From contig OX485803.1 in the NCBI GenBank assembly GCA_950295325.1, forward strand, positions 15,376,001 to 15,440,000: a stretch of DNA of 64,000 bases, given 5' to 3'. The stretch comes from Polytrichum commune. Its lineage: Eukaryota > Streptophyta > Polytrichopsida > Polytrichales > Polytrichaceae. Below are positions 20,285 to 31,286 of the stretch, one piece after another. Below the pieces are notes generated by a model. The model did not search any database. It worked only from the letters and a program-made list of their open reading frames with translations, and had not been told where the DNA came from. The position numbers and the translations under genes were made by a program. Within the stretch, counting starts at the first letter, position 1. Each line of letters begins with the position of its first letter.

Positions 20285-23158
20285 CTAACTGGCACCACCA
20301 GGATCACCAATGAGTCCAAGAAAGTCGTCCTTGATTGTGCCTATACAGAACTGCACAAACGAGACGTCTGGATTAGAAGTGTGGTTCTTTACATCATCAA
20401 GAAACCTTGTAGATTCAGGTCAAATAAAAACAAAAGGTTCTTGGCCACATAAGCTTCGACTAGGCATCCAAGAGAGAAGGACTAACTACAGTATATAGTT
20501 ATATAATCACACCAGCTCATCAAGTCTACTTCCTATAATACACTTAAATGCAGATTCACATGGAAACCCAATTGTCTAAATATCAAAATTTAGCTTCTGG
20601 GTCAACTTGAATCTCTTCCCATTACAGTCCAACAAGAGAAAAGTGCAGGCACCAATAAATGTCCTCCTAGGTTGGAAAAAGGAGAAAGAACCAAGCTTAC
20701 AATTTCTGTGGCATCCACACGAGTACCCACAATTTTTAACCGCACTTCACTGTCCTTTTGTATCCTTACCTGCATATATACACATTTTCATGTCAGAAGG
20801 TACAAATGATGTAATATTTTGTTCTTTAGCGTACATCACAACAGACATCTGAAGATACAAGAAATTCATCCTGAACCTTGTAAAATCCAAGACTCTGGTC
20901 TACAGTGAGCTGATTCTCAGACAAGTAGAACCTGTTTGTAAAATATGTTGAGCACACTTGCACTCTTGTGGTGTAAAGCTCGAACCATAAAACCCACATC
21001 AAATATAGACCAGAATGTGCTCTTGACCTTACAAGTTCAAACCAGCTGCAGGGTACTGAAAGCTTAGAAAAATATGGTGAGCGTCACACCAACCATTTTG
21101 ACAACCCTACTATTTATTAACACTCTGGTGATTGAGAGAGAAATCGTACCGAGCCATCAGATGTCTCATAACTTGGCACATCCCCTGATTGGAACACCAT
21201 GTCATCTGGTATCAACTGCAAAAGGAAATCAGGAATATAATTTACAAGCTATTCTGGACTTGACCTCTCAATTACTCATAAACTAAGGCAACCTTTACAT
21301 TCCTAGAAAATGTGGTTGGCACTACAACACTAATAACTATCACCACAACAGAGCAGAGTGGCTCCAAAAAAAATTAAATCAAGAATGAGTAACAGGGCAA
21401 AATATTGTGGCTACCTACAAGTTGCAAGGGTCCTAAACCATTCCGATGCAACAGAGCATCAGTTGTTTGAAACAATTCTCCTAGTAGACTGTGGGAACAG
21501 TATTCAGAAGAAGAAAAAACACACAGCAGCAAAGATTCTGCAGTGAACAAGGGAAATAAGTATGCTCACATGATTTGATACAAAGATTTGCACTGGGCCG
21601 GCTTCAGCAAAGAAACCCATCTGCATGCATTTATTGTTTGGTATTAGAATCTTGTAAAGATTCTTAACTGAAGGCGCAATCTCCACAAGCTAATGCAACA
21701 TTTATGTGACGCAATGTGCAGGAAGAAGGTACTCATGATGTGCACCTTGTTCACCATGGTCACCACACTCTCCAGGATTTCACCTTTAAATGGCCGGAAA
21801 ACCACACATTGGTACTTCACAGGGAATGTCACAAAGCCTGTTCCATCACGAATGAGGCCCTGGCCAATGGTCTCCACGGCAGTCACTGCTACCACAAACC
21901 CATGTCTTCCACTGGACCGAACAAGTAACCAAAAATTTATGTCAATCAACTACAACAGACAGCTAGGTATTTTTACAATTGTCTTAGAAGTTTGATACTA
22001 TCCCCTACATAATGACTATCCTAAAACTCTAACCAACCCTTCTTCCTAAATTTCCAGAAATGTTCCAGAATAAATTTTGATGGTTTCCACGGCAGGCACT
22101 GCTACCACAAACACATGGCTTCCACTGGACCAAAAATTGATGCCAATCCAACTACGACAGACAGCTAAGAGCTTTTACAGAAATCTTAAAAGCTCGATAC
22201 TAACCCCCACATGATGATGACCATGGTGCCTAGAGGTTATACATACATAGTGAAGCTTGGAAAATCCTAAAACCCCAACCAACCATAATTCCTGAACTTC
22301 TAGAAATGTTCCAGAATATTGTTTGATGGTTTCCACGGCAGTCATTACTACTACCGATGCCTTCCACTAAACCGAACAAGCAACCAAAAATGGATGTCAA
22401 TCAACTACCACAGGCAGCTAAATTTTTTTACAGAAGTCTTGAGAGTTCGAGACTAGCCCCTACATGATGACCATCCTAAAACCCTAACCTACCCTGATTC
22501 TCAAATTTCCAGAAATGTTCCAGAACAAGTTCCAGAATATTTGTTTGATGGGTTCTACGGCAGTCACTGCTACCACAAACCAATGCCTTCCACCGAACCG
22601 AAAAAATAAACCAAAAAATGATGTCAATCAACTACCACAGACAGCTAAGAGATTTTACAGAAATCTCGAAAGTTAGACACTGACCCCTACATGATGGCCA
22701 TGGGCAGGTGCCAAATGTTGTGAAATGCATCCATAGTGGAAGTTCGGAAAACCTTAAAACCCTACCAACCCTAATTCCCAAATATTCAGGAGAAACATGG
22801 ATTGCTACCACAAACATATGCCTTCCACTGAACCGAACAAGTAACTGAAATTAAATGTCAATCATATACCACAGCGAAGAGCTTTTACAGAAATTCTTCG
22901 AATTTCGATACTGACCCCTACCTGATGACCATCAGCAGGTGCCAAATGCAAATACTACCATAGTGGAAGCTCGGAAAGCCTTAAAACCCTAAAAAGCCCT
23001 AATTCCCAACTTTCCAGCAGAAGAGATATACATACGACGTACCTGCAGGTTCCCTCAACGTCCTGGATGAGCTTGGCGATGAGCTTGTCGCGCAAGTGCG
23101 GTCCAAAATGTCGCGGGTGTAGCTGCATGTTGCGCTCCAAGTAGATATGGAAAAACAT
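20285..23158 (-). CDS. DNA-directed RNA polymerase II subunit RPB7, six exons, 177 aa
   Basis: RPB7 pairs with RPB4 as the stalk of Pol II in the nucleus, where it contacts nascent RNA and helps initiation. Exons, in transcript order: 23158-23043, 21911-21746, 21620-21570, 21215-21150, 20769-20701 and 20350-20285. All introns are GT-AG and the sum is 534 nt, 178 codons with stop. The first exon starts MFFHIYLERNMQLHPRHFGP, the family's conserved N-terminus. Later come GRHGFVVAVTAVETIGQG, LIRDGTGFVTFPVKYQ, MGFFAEAGPVQIFVSNH, LIPDDMVFQSGDVPS and the S1-domain end VRIQKDSEVRLKIVGTRVDA, finishing FCIGTIKDDFLGLIGDPGGA. Length matches the known plant protein to within a residue or so. Intron 1 (1131 bp) carries an unusual tandem array derived from its own 3' end and exon 2. 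Nothing suggests the gene is broken. Confidence 0.95.
22082..22960 (-). repeat. Tandem array in RPB7 intron 1 made of intron/exon-2 boundary copies
   Basis: Units of about 213-249 bp. Each carries a copy of the first 45 or so bases of exon 2 and the preceding acceptor region, followed by intron sequence. The exon-2-like segments are at 22082-22126, 22328-22369, 22551-22592 and about 22800-22829; the real one is 21867-21911. The AG before the exon-like segment is kept in the first, second and fourth copy and changed to GG in the third. The second copy has a stop after a few codons; the first stays open for about 25 codons. The array therefore contains decoy acceptors upstream of the true one. 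Confidence 0.8.
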
Positions 23159-23240
23159 TTTGTTCCTCTCTATCTCTCTCGCTGTTTCTTCACTTCTTAC
23201 CCTCTTTTCTCTTCTCTTTTCTTGAAATCTTCTGTTGAGC
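23159..23240 (-). promoter_or_regulatory. GA-rich 5' leader and proximal promoter of RPB7
   Basis: On the transcribed strand this is a purine-rich stretch (GAGAGAGATAGAGAGG and AGAGAAAAGAGAAG motifs) directly upstream of the ATG at 23158, as in many plant housekeeping-gene leaders. No TATA box is obvious in the next 200 bases. Confidence 0.5.
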
Positions 23241-23497
23241 TCTTTCGTTCTTCACTTATGTCCTGCTATGATTTTCTACTCATGGCTTTTGATGGTGCTC
23301 TGTATCGCTTGCAAGGGTCTCCGTCGGCATGAGCTATGGAGTGCCGGAAGAATGAGACCTGCAGCACGGGGTTTCAGACCTAAAACCCCAAGGCCCAATA
23401 CCCAGGTTTTCCATAAGGTTTTCCATAAGTTACACGAAGTTCGGGTTTTGGGGAGGGGGGAGGGGACACATAACTAATGTACAATTAATTTTGTATT
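23241..23497. other. Upstream region between RPB7 and the nested elements
   Basis: Probable distal promoter of RPB7. It contains a short direct repeat (GGTTTTCCATAAG twice, near 23405-23430) and a G-rich run near 23452-23463. No gene seen. Confidence 0.4.
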
Positions 23498-23560
23498 TAG
23501 TGTCACCAATTCTATTTGTCTTGCTTAATACACCCTTTATGATATTTAGTGTCACTTACT

Positions 23561-24131
23561 ATTTGGAATTACGCAATGCTATAACTACACTAAAAATGAT
23601 ATTTAGTGTTTGATTATATTTAGTGTTGTTACCACCCTATCCTGCCCAACACTAATTTTCAATTCATCGAGGAGGAGGCTTATAGCCTCTTCCTGAAATG
23701 CCGCCCTCTCAGGCAGCCACGTCACCTCTGAATTTTAGGGTTAGGGTTCTTGATAATTAGTGTTAGACATAAATGCGCCGCCACCTTCCCTACCACCACC
23801 TCCCTTCTCCTTTTATCATTATTAACTTTTTTCTCATATCCTTACTAACACTAAATTCGTGCATGTAACTTCCACAAATTACCATAGTTGATATTTAGTG
23901 TTTGAGTTTACATTTAATGTTACTTACTTTCGTAGGGATAGTCATATTTAGTGCATGCGTTCGTATTTAGTGTATCAAACACTAAATATCATATTTAGTG
24001 TAGTTACTATAGATCTCATTTCTTATCAACAAAGGTCAAATTGGTTGTTTGGACATTATAGAACATTAAAATCTTTACTTGGTCAAAACTTACCTCAACA
24101 ATAACAAGTTATACCATTGCGTAACTTCAAG
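23561..24131. mobile_element. MITE family D, copy containing another element
   Basis: The ends ATTTGGAATTACGCAATGCT (23561) and ATTGCGTAACTTCAAG (to 24131) match the simple 158-bp copy at 12264-12421. Its interior block GGTTGTTTGGACATTATAGAAC is also shared. The extra 400-odd bases are element E at 23586-24003. Confidence 0.7.
23586..24003. mobile_element. CACTA-like MITE E, innermost of the nest
   Basis: Starts TACACTAAAAATGATATTTA and ends with its near mirror, TATCATATTTAGTGTA. The motif ATATTTAGTGT is reiterated near both ends, as subterminal repeats are in CACTA elements. CACTA/TAGTG termini are present, but the flanks only show a shared TA, so a Stowaway-type origin is also possible. 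The interior contains a hairpin (GAGGAGGAGGCTTATAGCCTCTTCC) and two telomere-like TTAGGG units. Confidence 0.6.
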
Positions 24132-24312
24132 TAGTAAGTGATACTAAATGTCATAAACGGTGTATTGATTGGGAATTGTTTGTGTGGTGTCACTAACACT
24201 TATAGTAACTTCCAAAAACAATGCAACACCGTCTACAAACATACAAAATTGGCATTTTCTCATAAACGGTAAAGCAAGTAATACATGTGGATACAAGTGT
24301 ACATTGGAATGT

Positions 24313-25763
24313 GGCCAGAGATTCATGGCACTCGTGTATTTTCATTAGTGAGAGTTCATTCATCTTTGCAGATGAGATGAATCACTTAAGATACTACCTT
24401 ACGTCGTCGGCTCCTTGTCTCAAGGGTTTTAAAAAAACCAAGTTTTAGTAGTTCTAAATTATCCTACTCTAATTCAATACTTAAGGCAATAATACAAAAG
24501 GGGGTTAGACATAAAAAAACAATATGCCTCATATAGATGCAAGTGAATGCATCATGCGTTGCCAACCTATCATTACTAGTCCGTTATTTTTAAGAAATTA
24601 ATATGGGCGGACGTTAAATACCCCCTCATGAACTTTCGGGGGTGTTAGATTCGGGCTGGGGCAACCTTCTAAAGAAATTTTTGAACCCGACCAAAAATTG
24701 TTGCCCATCCCGCCCAACTTAAAAAATAAAAAATAATAATTGCCCTTGCATTCTTGAAGGCCACTTGACTACAAATCCCATATTGAGTGCATTTCACCTT
24801 CAAGGTCTAAAATCCAATATATACGTGCACTTCCAATTAGTAAATAAGCAATTGATTGGGATTTCATTTCGGAAGTGAAACCATCAATGAAGCACATAAT
24901 TAACTTGGAGGTCAAAAACATTACAAAATCCTCATTAACATTGAAGTTATAATTTTGTGACTTACCATTTAAAATTATCTTTGCCATTATAATGATAGAT
25001 TAGTATAAGTATTCATAACATAACCAAAATGAAACAATGAAGATAGAATATAAAATATACAAAAAATGATATATAAAAAACAATTCTATTTTTTAGGTAA
25101 TATAATGAGGTATAAATAAATGATATGTTATTTGGAATTAGACTTGTGGGACAACATTATGGATGGGGTATACTAAGAAAATCATAAGTTTTTGACTATA
25201 GCCTATCTGAATTATTGTAATATTTAATCCTCATCACATATTGTATTATCTTAAAAATCACATGGTGTATATTAATTATTTTCAAATTAATTTCCGTAAT
25301 AATAATAATAATTTATTATTATTATTGAATGTGTTTTTTGAGTTCACCAATTTACCATAAGGTGATATATATTTTTGACATATTACAAATGTTTGAGCAA
25401 TCACATCCGTACAAAATAAGTGAATTATGAACCAAAGAATGTCTATGACAACACATCATAATTATATGTTGCAACATTGATATCTTGCGATACTTATCAA
25501 AATAACCATGTGGAAGTCAAAGCCACATCATGGCCTTGGAAAAAATTCATGGGAGGTTAGAAAATAAGCTTAGAGCATCCAAGGCCACATCATTGCCCCT
25601 TGCCAACTAATTGTATTTACAAAATAGGTAGTAGTTCACAATAGCTATGAGGGAGAAAATAGGTCTTACATGCCAACTCGGATGCCAACTTACATGCTTC
25701 TTGATGGACTCATCCGATTTTTGTTACCGGATGACTTTACTTGATTGCCATGAATCCCTGGCC
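24313..25763 (-). mobile_element. 1.45-kb TIR transposon, left copy flanking FRO
   Basis: Ends GGCCAGAGATTCATGGCACTC (outer) and TGCCATGAATCCCTGGCC (inner) form inverted repeats of roughly 25-30 bases. The whole element is repeated in the opposite orientation at 31287-32732, with high similarity across most of its length. It encodes a 72-aa open frame on the minus strand (24769-24987) that differs from its counterpart at only three residues. No transposase motif was recognised, so it is probably non-autonomous. Short relatives with the same termini are at 58393-58617 and, as a single end, about 44433-44470. No target-site duplication was found. Confidence 0.8.
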
Positions 25764-26337
25764 CAATATAAGCTCATTATAACTACACATTAACACATAA
25801 GGTGTTGGTGGGTAGTCTCCAAGAAGACTGAGGGGGAAACCTAAGATCTTCGGCCCATGTAATCCCCACCTGGAATAGACAATTGGAGTGACCCACACTC
25901 ATAATTTCCACATTGATTTTTCACCTACACTTATAAGATTATTTTGTGTATCATTTTATCGTTTTAATTTTTATGGAAGAAATCGAAAGCCTTCTTCCAT
26001 TACATTCTCATAAAGTGAGTATTATGTATGAAAAAATGCATATAAATAAAAGAAAAAATTAATCCGAAACAACCTTCAGATCATCCAAAAACAAAAGTAA
26101 CTAGTGCTCTTAAGGTTCTAGCTAGTCAATATTTTACTTTTTCTAATAGTCAATTTACTTTTGCCAATATTCATTTTACTTTTTTCCAATACTTTACTTT
26201 TGAATGTTGGGATATATATATCTATAAATGTATGTGTGTATTTTCAAATTTCCTATTAAATTTCCAAGGTCATGTTATTGTTTCACAAAACATTCAAGGT
26301 GAAAATATATAAAAAACGAAGAGATTAGTGAGTCAAG
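25764..26337 (+). promoter_or_regulatory. FRO promoter and 5' leader region
   Basis: Between the inner end of the left transposon and the FRO start codon. A TATAAA box at 26223-26228 lies about 110 bases before the ATG. Upstream at about 26130-26200 the motif TTTACTTTT is repeated four times with TTTTACTTTT variants. I could not identify an iron-deficiency element with confidence. Confidence 0.5.
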
Positions 26338-28623
26338 ATGACAGTTGCAATAAATCCAAACATCATGAGAAGGATGATGAAACTTGTGATTTCCACTTTG
26401 ATGTTTGTAATATCCATGTATTTGATAATCTGGTGGTTCTTCACTCCCACAATGCTTGGTTGGAAAATCGAAACGCTTGTAACACAACACACACAAAAAT
26501 TCGGTGACATGGTCGGAGTTTACATGTTATACACGTGCCCTATTATAATTCTCGCACTTCTTGGGACATTGCATTTACATCTCACGAAGAAATCTCCGCC
26601 ATCACTGAAAACCAAGAAGAGCAGCAGTGATAAAATTATCGCTCGAGTTTCTCGCATGTGGAGAATATTGTGGACACGGCCGGTGTTTATCAACCGCGTC
26701 TTTGGGGTGATGGCCGTAGTTGATCTCATCGCAATTATAAGCACACTGGTTTTGGTGTTTTGGCTTTTCTACGCTTGGTACGTGCCCCAAGCGAAAGCCA
26801 TTGACACGGTTTCTAATACCACCGGAGTGGACAAAGTGATGGCAAAGACAACACAAGCGGGAACAATGTTGGGTCGGGTCTCGGCCGTGCTCATGTCGCT
26901 CCTTCTGCTCCCGGTGACAAGAAAGTCGCCGATTCTATGCATGTTTGGCCTCCCATTCGAGCACGCTGTGAAATATCACAAGTGGGTGGGCTACCTCCTA
27001 GTCGCAGTCATTTTAGCGCACGGCGGCTCGTTCATCGGAGTGTACGCGAAAACACACACATGGTACCGGTTGATCTCCTTCACCACGCCGCCAAACAGAT
27101 CATCGGGAGTAGTCGTGGTTCCCGGACTCGTCGCCTTACTCATCGCCATCTACATGGTGGCCACATCGCTGCCAACAATCCGGCGCCGTCATTTCAACTT
27201 TTTTTACTACTCTCACCAACTCTACATTGTGTTTTTCGTCGGCTTCGTGTACCATGTTGGGGTAAGAATGGTTGGGTATACAATGGGTCCCATTTTTCTC
27301 TTCTTCCTCGACCGGTTCATGCGGTTCTGGCAATCAAGGCAATTGATACAAGTGTCCAAGGCACGCGTGTCTTTCGACGGAATAATCGAGCTCAAGGTTC
27401 CGAGGTCCTCGACATTAATGTACGACGCCCTGAGCTTCATGTTCTTGAAGGTACCTAACGTCTCCCATCTTGAATGGCACCCGATTAGCATGGCGTCGAG
27501 CGCTCGAGATTGTGCGGGCGAAATGACCATTCACATCAAGAAAGTCACAGGCGCATCTTCCGCGAAAAACTCGTGGACATCCCGTGTCGCTGCACACGTC
27601 ACGGAGATCGCGAATACGGCCACTGAGAAAAAATGTCCATTCTCCATGCCGATCGCCGTGGAAGGTCCGTACAACGACGAATCCGAGTACTATCTTAACT
27701 ACAAGACGTTGGTGCTCGTCGCGGGCGGCATCGGAATCACACCGTTCATGGCCATCATACAAGACATTTTGCACCGATATCGCATCACAGCTCACGAAGA
27801 AAGAGTCTACCTACCGAAGAACATCGTGTTGATATGGTCGGTTCGGTCCGAAACCGAGCTCGACATCCTCCGTCAAGTTTCACCGAGTTTAATTTTCAGG
27901 GACTACGAATCGGGTGCATGTCGAATCTATGTGAAGGCGTATGTGACGCGGTTCCAAACCAACAAAGCTTACGTGGACGACAACGTGGACGACAACGTTG
28001 ACAACAACCTCGGAGGGGCGATTCATGTGATTCCCGCACCCGGTCTTGACGACAATCTAACCAACACGAGTCGCGTTCGCTCGGTCACAGGAACGGGAGA
28101 CAACTTGTGGATGTTCTGGATGATTTTGATCACAAGTTGTGCGACGGTTGCAACGTTTCAAGGCATAAATCTGGTGCCTCAAAACATTCCGAACTTCCAA
28201 TGGATCCAAGGCAGCCTCTTGTTCGTGAGCATGTTTGTGGGCATCGTGGTCGCCGGGAGCGTCGTACTTTTGTGTTGGACCGCCCATTCCAAAAGTAAGG
28301 AGAGAAAAATGATGGAAAATCATGCACATGCAGCGCGGGTTATGGGCTCATATGAAAATGAGCTTTCTAGTGTTGATGACATAGAGTGGGCTCATCCAAC
28401 TTTGTATGATATGGCCGAGGGTTATATGTTTTCACACCCCGATTTTTCAAGGGAGTTTGATCAAATTGTAAAGGATTTTGGACACGAAGATGTCGGTGTT
28501 CTAGTTTCCGGCCCGGAGGGCCTTCAACATGTTGTGGCGAAGGAATGTCAAAGGCGGTCAGGTTTGCAAGCCACTATGAAAGCCAAAATCTTTAATTATC
28601 ATTCGGTTAGTTTCTCTCTATAG
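26338..28623 (+). CDS. Ferric reduction oxidase (FRO), intronless, 761 aa
   Basis: FROs are multipass membrane flavocytochromes that pass electrons from NADPH through FAD and two b haems to Fe(III) or Cu(II) chelates on the other side of the membrane, for metal uptake. The haem-ligand histidines are visible in two helices: H214 and H228 in YHKWVGYLLVAVILAHG, and H293 and H306 in YYSHQLYIVFFVGFVYHVG. The FAD motif is HPISMAS (381-387), the NADPH nucleotide motif GGIGITPF (463-470), and the C-terminal nucleotide motif VSGPEG (723-728). Several hydrophobic segments lie in residues 15-170, 215-330 and, typical of plant FROs, two more at about 585-650. Length is slightly above the roughly 700-750 aa usual for the family. 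The frame is uninterrupted, whereas the FRO genes known from angiosperms contain several introns. The middle of the gene (about 26640-28100) is clearly GC-richer than its two ends. It sits between two inverted transposon copies. Confidence 0.95.
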   Translation: MTVAINPNIMRRMMKLVISTLMFVISMYLIIWWFFTPTMLGWKIETLVTQHTQKFGDMVGVYMLYTCPIIILALLGTLHLHLTKKSPPSLKTKKSSSDKIIARVSRMWRILWTRPVFINRVFGVMAVVDLIAIISTLVLVFWLFYAWYVPQAKAIDTVSNTTGVDKVMAKTTQAGTMLGRVSAVLMSLLLLPVTRKSPILCMFGLPFEHAVKYHKWVGYLLVAVILAHGGSFIGVYAKTHTWYRLISFTTPPNRSSGVVVVPGLVALLIAIYMVATSLPTIRRRHFNFFYYSHQLYIVFFVGFVYHVGVRMVGYTMGPIFLFFLDRFMRFWQSRQLIQVSKARVSFDGIIELKVPRSSTLMYDALSFMFLKVPNVSHLEWHPISMASSARDCAGEMTIHIKKVTGASSAKNSWTSRVAAHVTEIANTATEKKCPFSMPIAVEGPYNDESEYYLNYKTLVLVAGGIGITPFMAIIQDILHRYRITAHEERVYLPKNIVLIWSVRSETELDILRQVSPSLIFRDYESGACRIYVKAYVTRFQTNKAYVDDNVDDNVDNNLGGAIHVIPAPGLDDNLTNTSRVRSVTGTGDNLWMFWMILITSCATVATFQGINLVPQNIPNFQWIQGSLLFVSMFVGIVVAGSVVLLCWTAHSKSKERKMMENHAHAARVMGSYENELSSVDDIEWAHPTLYDMAEGYMFSHPDFSREFDQIVKDFGHEDVGVLVSGPEGLQHVVAKECQRRSGLQATMKAKIFNYHSVSFSL

Positions 28624-29431
28624 GAAACCGGCATGCGCCTTTGCAAGTCAAAGTGCTATTGTTCTGGCTTTTGTAATATGGGATGTGAAAATATGCATCC
28701 CACATGCATATTTCCTAAGCCAAATTCTTAATACATGTTCTTTTGTATTATTTACCTATTCTACACATTAAAACTTTTGTCATAGTAGACAACTAGTTTG
28801 TGTTGAGCTTTATTAGTCGTGCAACCGAATGATGCTAATGCACTTGTTTATAGGAGAAAGCTAGATAAGCAGGTAGTTCACCACAACTTCAAGGTCGATG
28901 TATGAAGAATGTTCTAAACGGAAGGAAAAAAAACCCACAAAATTCGCTTCGTTAGGCAATAAGCCAGGTAAAAGTCTTGTGTTCAATGATGCAATTGAAG
29001 TGTTATTCATGTCTCCACAATCACATATGTGATGTTTGACATGTGAAGCAATTGTAGCTGGAGTATAAAATTGCAAAAATCAATCAAATTGAGTACAATA
29101 TATGGAGTAAACATTATACAACAAAGGATGAAGAAAGTTATGTGTTATATATATGCTCATTAATCATGTCTTTAAATAAGTCGGTGAACTCCAATGTGTA
29201 ATCAAATTTTTTGGGTTTCAAAAGTAAGTAATTCAGTGGTTGCGCACCAAATTTATGCTTATTCTTTATTTTGAAGAAATGTAGCTTGTTTCGTATTCTA
29301 TAATATTGACCAAAAGTTGATACACATGTTGGCATCTCTTAATATCACAAAACATTTTGAGCGAAAATCATCTTATTTGCATCCCCGTCCATCCTTCCAA
29401 AAATTCCCCTATATGACTAAAAACTAGGATT
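28624..29431. other. 3' flank of FRO
   Basis: Holds the FRO 3' UTR. A short inverted repeat (ATATGCATCCCACATGCATAT, near 28690-28710) follows the stop codon by about 70 bases. No poly-A tract or flanking direct repeat of a retrocopy was found here. No other gene seen. Confidence 0.45.
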
Positions 29432-29573
29432 TAAGTATATTTGGATTTATACATGAGTTTTGGACGATTCTAACCGCCAACATGATGTACACTAGGTCAC
29501 AAAACTACACAAACGTGATGGTTGGCGCTTAACACGGAATACAAATATTTGAAATTGTTACAGTTGTTGTGTT
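29432..29573 (-). mobile_element. MITE family B, truncated copy
   Basis: Begins AAGTATATTTGGATTTATACAT and follows the reverse complement of the family B copies through CCGCCAACATGATG and TGGTTGGCG, then stops near 29573 where a different element begins. Confidence 0.65.
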
Positions 29574-31137
29574 GGGTGCAAACATGGTAAAGTGGATGAA
29601 AAAAGTGCTCTAGTAGACTAAAACCATAACTTTTTTGGTCAAAGGCCTAAAAGTAGTAGCAAAGCGTTGTTTAAATTGGATTTCTTTTCATGATGACCTT
29701 TGTTGTTGTGTTGAATACCATAGTTTAATAGCAGGTTCGGCACAACATAATTCTAAAAATAGATACCTACAAATTTGGAATATTATTGGCATTTTTTGCC
29801 GAATATAAAATTAATTATTTTTCAAAATTGCCGAAAAGTAAGAAATTTTTACTTCTCACTAGAGTTTTACTTACAGTGTAAGCATATGTGAATTTTGAAA
29901 GAGAGAAGGTGCTCCTTTTGTAATCAAGCTCACTTACATTAGTCCACAAAGAATATGGGTTAAGAAGTAGCAAGACTCTAGGTGAGGCTTTTCAAATGTG
30001 TTGTACACAAATTTTTGGAGTCCAATTGAGCATAGAAGATGAAGTTTTATAGAATTTTGTCCAACTAACAAAAGTTGAGAAATCAATCCTTCTTCCACCT
30101 CCAACAAGTTTTGTGTCAAAATAAGTCTTTATGCAAAAGATATGGACAAAACATTGCAGCCGTGTAAAGATCAAAAAATTAAAATGCGTTCAAAACAATT
30201 TTTCAGAGCTCATTTGTGCATAGAAGATCAACTTTTTTGGAATTTTGTTGGTCTAAGAAAAGTTTAGAAATCAAGTAATCTTTCACCTCCAACAAATTTT
30301 ATTTCATTTGAAGACTCTATGAAAAAGTTATGCGTGTTATAAAAATGAAGTCTAACTCGGTGCTTCACCTCAAAGTTTACATATCCCATATGCATTGTTG
30401 AACACAACTCCACTCTACTTGCATAAAGCACAGAGCATTCTCAACTATTCACTCACGTCTTACTTGTCATTCAATGCAAGAGAGATGTAGAAGATATAAG
30501 TTTAAATAGAAAATTAAAAATAAATTCAAGATGAATTTTTAAAAATTAAAAGAGAAAATTGCCGAAAATTTGAATATAATATTTTTAGGTGCCGAACCTA
30601 CTTTTTGAACTTTAATTAATTATTCGGCTAACATGTGTCGAACCAGCTATGTATCTACGGTATTCAAATGTAGAAAATCAAGTTGAGATCTTCAATACTT
30701 ATCATTAAACTCAAAAGCAAATGATTGAGTCTTGTTTTGGACATAGATTTCATGACCTTAACTATTTTAAAGTTGGAGTTTTTTTTCATGTTCCTTGAAT
30801 TCATTATCTACTTGAGGGCATCATCACAAAACTTTGTGGAAAACCATCAATTTAATGTAATTTTATCGTGCTTTAAACAAATTTTAGACAACCATTTGTT
30901 CAATATCACCTACTTGCACACCACTTGTACCGTCTTCTAAAATATGTAGACTTTCCTTGGAATTTTTTTTTTCATCATAATTTGCTTGGCTTTGTAGATC
31001 AATACGTTTTAAAAATGTCTAATGATTTTTTTCTTCACAAAATACAAAGTTAATGTATAGTTTTGAATCACTTTCACTGAACACTAGGCAAGGATCAGGA
31101 GTTGTCCACTTTACCGTGCTTGCACCTATACACTATT
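29574..31137. mobile_element. Possible 1.56-kb TIR element P
   Basis: GGTGCAAACATGGTAAAGTGGA at the left is matched in reverse complement at 31116-31137 (TCCACTTTACCGTGCTTGCACC), about 19 of 22 positions. The inner sequences do not match further. Element Q lies inside. The short TIR and lack of a target duplication keep confidence low. Confidence 0.4.
29711..30667. mobile_element. TIR element Q (957 bp) with internal duplication
   Basis: TTGAATACCATAG...GGTTCGGCACA at the left pairs with TGTGTCGAACC...CTACGGTATTCAA at the right, about 38 bases with several mismatches. Inside, a block of about 140 bases at about 30015-30150 (CATAGAAGATGAA, GAATTTTGT, CCTCCAACAAG) is repeated in diverged form at about 30200-30340. 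No transposase frame. Confidence 0.6.
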
Positions 31138-31286
31138 TGCGAAGGACCCAAAGTAGATACCTAAAGATCTCAAAGGGTTAAGTCCACTAATTGCCAATAA
31201 TAATAAGACAATTTGTCAATGTTAGAATTTTTTTATGCAAAAACATATTTACATTATGACATTTAGCGTAGTGCATTGGGATGCCA

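Larger units (their letters stand above)
23498..24195. mobile_element. Outermost element F of a three-layer nest
   Basis: The left TAGTGTCACC...AATACACCCTTTATGATATTTAGTGTCACTTACTA pattern (23498-23562) is mirrored at 24130-24195. It ends where family D begins on both sides. A related fragment is at about 57385-57420. No transposase. Confidence 0.6.

Noticed and set aside
26937-28329. Plus- and minus-strand frames of up to 173 aa within FRO
   Set aside because: They are shadows of the GC-rich central part of the FRO coding sequence.
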